This document shows positions 61,501 through 64,000 of a stretch of 64,000 nucleotides of DNA, piece by piece (within the stretch, counting starts at the first letter, position 1; each line of letters starts with the position of its first letter). The notes below the pieces were generated by a model that was given only the letters and a program-made list of their open reading frames with translations, was not told the origin of the DNA and made no database searches. Origin of the DNA: Humulus lupulus (taxonomy: Eukaryota; Streptophyta; Magnoliopsida; Rosales; Cannabaceae); assembly GCF_963169125.1 (NCBI RefSeq), contig NC_084797.1, positions 89,933,868 through 89,997,867 on the forward strand. The letters are read 5' to 3'. The position numbers were made by a program, and so were the translations under genes.

Positions 61501-63086
61501 GGAATTAAGGTTAGGACTTTGAGGTGCAGCTCAGGGACATCATCACCATCATCAAGGTAAGGTTTAAGATTTAATTGTTGGGTGGAATTTTGCTATTATT
61601 ATATGTGTTCTGAAGCTTTTAGGCTTCAAGGGGTTTTGATGAATTCTAGGCTATTAGAAGGATTTTGTATAGAATTTTAGGAGGCTGTGATGCTCTGAGT
61701 AGGCTATTGTGGTATAGTGATTGAAATTATAGTTCTGGTGTATATGGGGTTAGATTTAGATGAATTAAGTTGGGCAAAAATGCAGGAAAAACCCAGGGAT
61801 TTCTGGGTTCACGGGGGCGCGCTGTGACATAGTTCATGGGCGCCGCGGCCCGCGTGACCCAAAAGGCCCAGGGGGGCTTGCTGTTTCGTGGGCGCGCCAC
61901 GACCTTATAGGGCGAGTCGCGGCCTGCCTACCCCTGGAGCTAGGGGTTGGTGCCTCTGACTTGGGGGTGCGCCGTGAGCCTTAGGTCCAGGTTGCGGCCT
62001 GCCTAGGCAACCTTAGCCAAAATAGATATTTGGGCTCGGGGACTTGAACCTAGGCGCTCGAAATGAATTCTACTGCCCGGTTTAGTAGAATTCAAGGTCT
62101 CGGAGACTATTATTTTATTCCCAAGCATTTAATTGGATTAGATTTGAATAATTATCCATTGTCGCTTGTGACTAAGGTGGCCGTTAAGGCTCGGGATTGG
62201 GGATCGTGCTTGGGACCGTTCCACATTCTCAGCTCAGGACTCGAGGTAAGAAAACTACTCCTGAATTATGATTGGGGCTGAGATCCCCTTTAAATGGATA
62301 TATGTAAGATTATAAATGTATTTGTGGTTGGAAATATCTGGATAGGCAGGCTAGCTTGTGTTTCTTTCAATTGCGCGCTTTGCAACTTGTATGTCTGATT
62401 TGTTTGACTTGAAAGTCCAGCCTAAGGGAGCCAGGGCTGATGTTAAGCGTACTGAATGCTGCTCGGCCTAAGCGAGCCGTGATTAATGAAATAACTAAAG
62501 GGGCTCGACCTAAGGGCACCGACACCTAACCAATTGTGTTATGATTGAATTATATGTTTGGATGAATCTGCTTACTATTGCCTAATTTATTGCTTGTATT
62601 TTACTATTGATTGAATTGTTGGTTTAAGCTTACTATGTGCACTCTATTGTTATCTATGCATGTTGAATATGGTTTTCTTGCTGAGCCTTGGCTCACGAGT
62701 GCTACGTGGTGCAGGTAAAGGCAAGTGAAAGCTGGACCAACTATGAGTTGGAGAGCTTTGGGGGCTGTGTGTACATCGGCAGCTGCTCGACCGTTACGGC
62801 CGAGGGATTTACAGGGACTAGAGCAAAAAATTTATATTTTCCCATTTAGGCTGACTGCGGTTGTATTTACCTTTGAGGGTTGTAACAACCTTGTAAATAT
62901 TATTTTTGGGATCCTGTGTATCAAACTCTTATTTTAATGAAAGTCAACCATTTTACGATCAAACTATTTTCACCCTAACCTGTCAGTTGACTTTAGAAAC
63001 ATGTTTATGTTTAAACGACTTGATTAGCAAGTCTTACACTACTTTAAACATATAGTGTAACGGTCTTGGTTATCCAGGACGTTACA
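58506..63086 (+). mobile_element. Solo LTR G in copia element F, itself interrupted by solo LTR H
   Basis: TGTAACGACCC to GACGTTACA with perfect target duplication ATTAG (58501-58505 and 63087-63091). Without H it is about 2.3 kb. The 3' part has the GC-rich block (61805-62005), GAGGTAAGAAAACTAC (about 62243) and the TTTTCTTGCTGAGCC block (about 62671). The end GTGTAACGGTCTTGG is of the C/D subfamily type. Confidence 0.92.
59061..61320 (+). mobile_element. Solo LTR H inside solo LTR G
   Basis: A 2260-bp LTR, TGTAACGACCC to GGGCGTTACA, with perfect target duplication ATTTT (59056-59060 and 61321-61325). Its 3' end equals the C/D LTR end. GC-rich palindromes GGGCCGCGGCA lie at 60129, 60195 and 60270; AAAGGTAAGAAAACTG is at about 60543. 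Confidence 0.93.
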
Positions 63087-63091
63087 ATTAG

Positions 63092-63649
63092 TATCTTAAA
63101 GATTGAACCAAGTACTTCTTAGTGATAAGATCGGTAACACCCCACACTTCCACTTGACCATTCATTTTCCCACTTTTCTCGCTTAGCACTTATCATGGAC
63201 ATGTGCTCATCCATTTCATGAACTTTTCAGTGAGAAACTCCAACTCCTATGAGAGGTGACATCACGACTAAGTTCACATAGGTGAAATTCTTACAACATT
63301 TTTGCTACCTTTAGAGATGCTTGTTGCATACAACTGAACTTCATTAAAAGCTGTAGGCTTAACCCTCACTCAGTAGCAACCAACACTACCCATCCTTGGA
63401 TGGAACTCACGATTATGTTAGTGTTGAAACCATTAATTTATCAATGACTTGTTCTTACCCATTGAACTCTTGCCCTTGATGTTCACAAGTTTGGAGTTGG
63501 GTTTCCATCATGGGTGAATCACTTTATTCTAGGAGTTTCAGTCCCATCCCTCTAGATGTAAAACTTACGAACCTCTTCGCAAGTAGTTTTGCAAATGGAT
63601 TTGCTAAGTTCTCGTTAATTCTCACAAATGAGATCGATACGATTCCATC
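63092..63649 (-). other. 3' untranslated and pol tail remnant of copia element F
   Basis: Minus-strand frames near 63530-63649 give fragments that resemble the copia pol end (SRGMGLK-like, after a broken NLADPF-like stretch), followed by untranslated sequence toward the LTR. No open frame is left. Confidence 0.5.
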
Positions 63650-63865
63650 TTAAATCAATCGTCTCACATACTCATGTCTTAGACTTATATTTCTAGACTT
63701 CCCATTATATATGCCATTATAGGCCATAGCCAATGTGGCTTGACTATCACAATGTACCGATATCGTCAATGCCTCATCGGCAGAAATTGGGATATCCAAC
63801 ATGAGATCCTTAAGCCACCCGACCTCTTTGCCGGTAGTCGCTAGAGCAATAAGTTCAACCTCCAT
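63650..63865 (-). pseudogene. Ty1/copia RNase H, C-terminal fragment (element F)
   Basis: The minus-strand frame reads TMEVELIALATTGKE, WLKDLMLDI, HCDSQATLA and HEYVRRLI, the conserved end of copia RNase H. A stop follows HEYVRRLI, and the remaining C-terminus is shifted out of frame. The upstream part is cut at 63866 by what looks like another LTR. Ty1/copia order (RNase H last) fits the nearby polypurine tract and LTR to the left. Confidence 0.85.
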
Positions 63866-64000
63866 TGTAATATACACCTTTATGTTTTATGGGTATTTTA
63901 GTAATTTTTGGCATGTGATGACAATTTGGTAATTTAATACTCTTGAGGGGTATTTTTGTAATTTTGTGAAAGTATGTGCTATGTGATTTTATGAATATGT
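63866..64000 (+). repeat. Probable start of another LTR, cut by the window edge
   Basis: Copia RNase H stops being readable at CTCCAT/TGTAATATACACC. The following bases (GGGGTATTTTTGTAATTTTG) resemble the 5' part of the Tekay-type LTRs (GGGGTATTTTGGTAATTTG near 44290). TCCAT (63861-63865) would be the target duplication. Confidence 0.5.

Overview
This is a eudicot-type plant nuclear genome window, made almost entirely of nested LTR retrotransposons around one intact host gene. The evidence for a plant is the set of long-LTR Ty3/gypsy chromoviruses with an initiator-Met-tRNA primer site, a Ty1/copia fragment, and an eight-coding-exon gene with GT-AG introns for a plant-specific Golgi methyltransferase of the PMT24/25/26 (QUASIMODO2-like, Methyltransf_29) family. 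The species cannot be named from sequence alone. I see no bacterial-style genes, tRNA or rRNA genes, or CRISPR arrays.

Layout. (1) 1-11796, plus strand: a tandem Tekay/Del-type array, with a partial gag-pol (A), a shared LTR, a complete but broken gag-pol (B) and another LTR. It lies in a truncated related LTR, Z (11797 to about 13285). (2) About 13283-35329, minus strand: Tekay element C. It is cut by a solo LTR (18300-20502), by a complete younger element D (21689-31276, target duplication GCTGC) and by an unrelated 746-bp solo LTR (33877-34622). Z and the C 3' LTR meet head to head at a palindrome (13280-13291). (3) 35330 to about 44020: the host island, with the methyltransferase gene (37188-40645) and two AT-rich non-autonomous DNA transposon candidates. 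(4) 44021-63865: a minus-strand copia element F. Its 3' LTR was hit by Tekay element E (44132-57718, target duplication GTATC). E itself holds two solo LTRs (47285-48579; 51602-53983, target duplication CTCAT). The F tail was hit by solo LTR G (58506-63086, ATTAG), which was hit by solo LTR H (59061-61320, ATTTT). A further LTR seems to start at 63866.

The only gene likely to work for the host is the methyltransferase. Every retrotransposon reading frame carries stops or frameshifts. The stops are dominated by Gln CAG to TAG, the change expected from deamination of methylated CHG sites, which fits long-term silencing. The nesting order gives a relative history: C before J and D; F before E before I and the 1295-bp LTR; F before G before H. 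The most unusual structures are the three-LTR tandem array, the inverted-LTR junction, a 5-prime-truncated C LTR pair that differs by one dated insertion, and a block conserved across LTR subfamilies that carries splice-donor-like sites.
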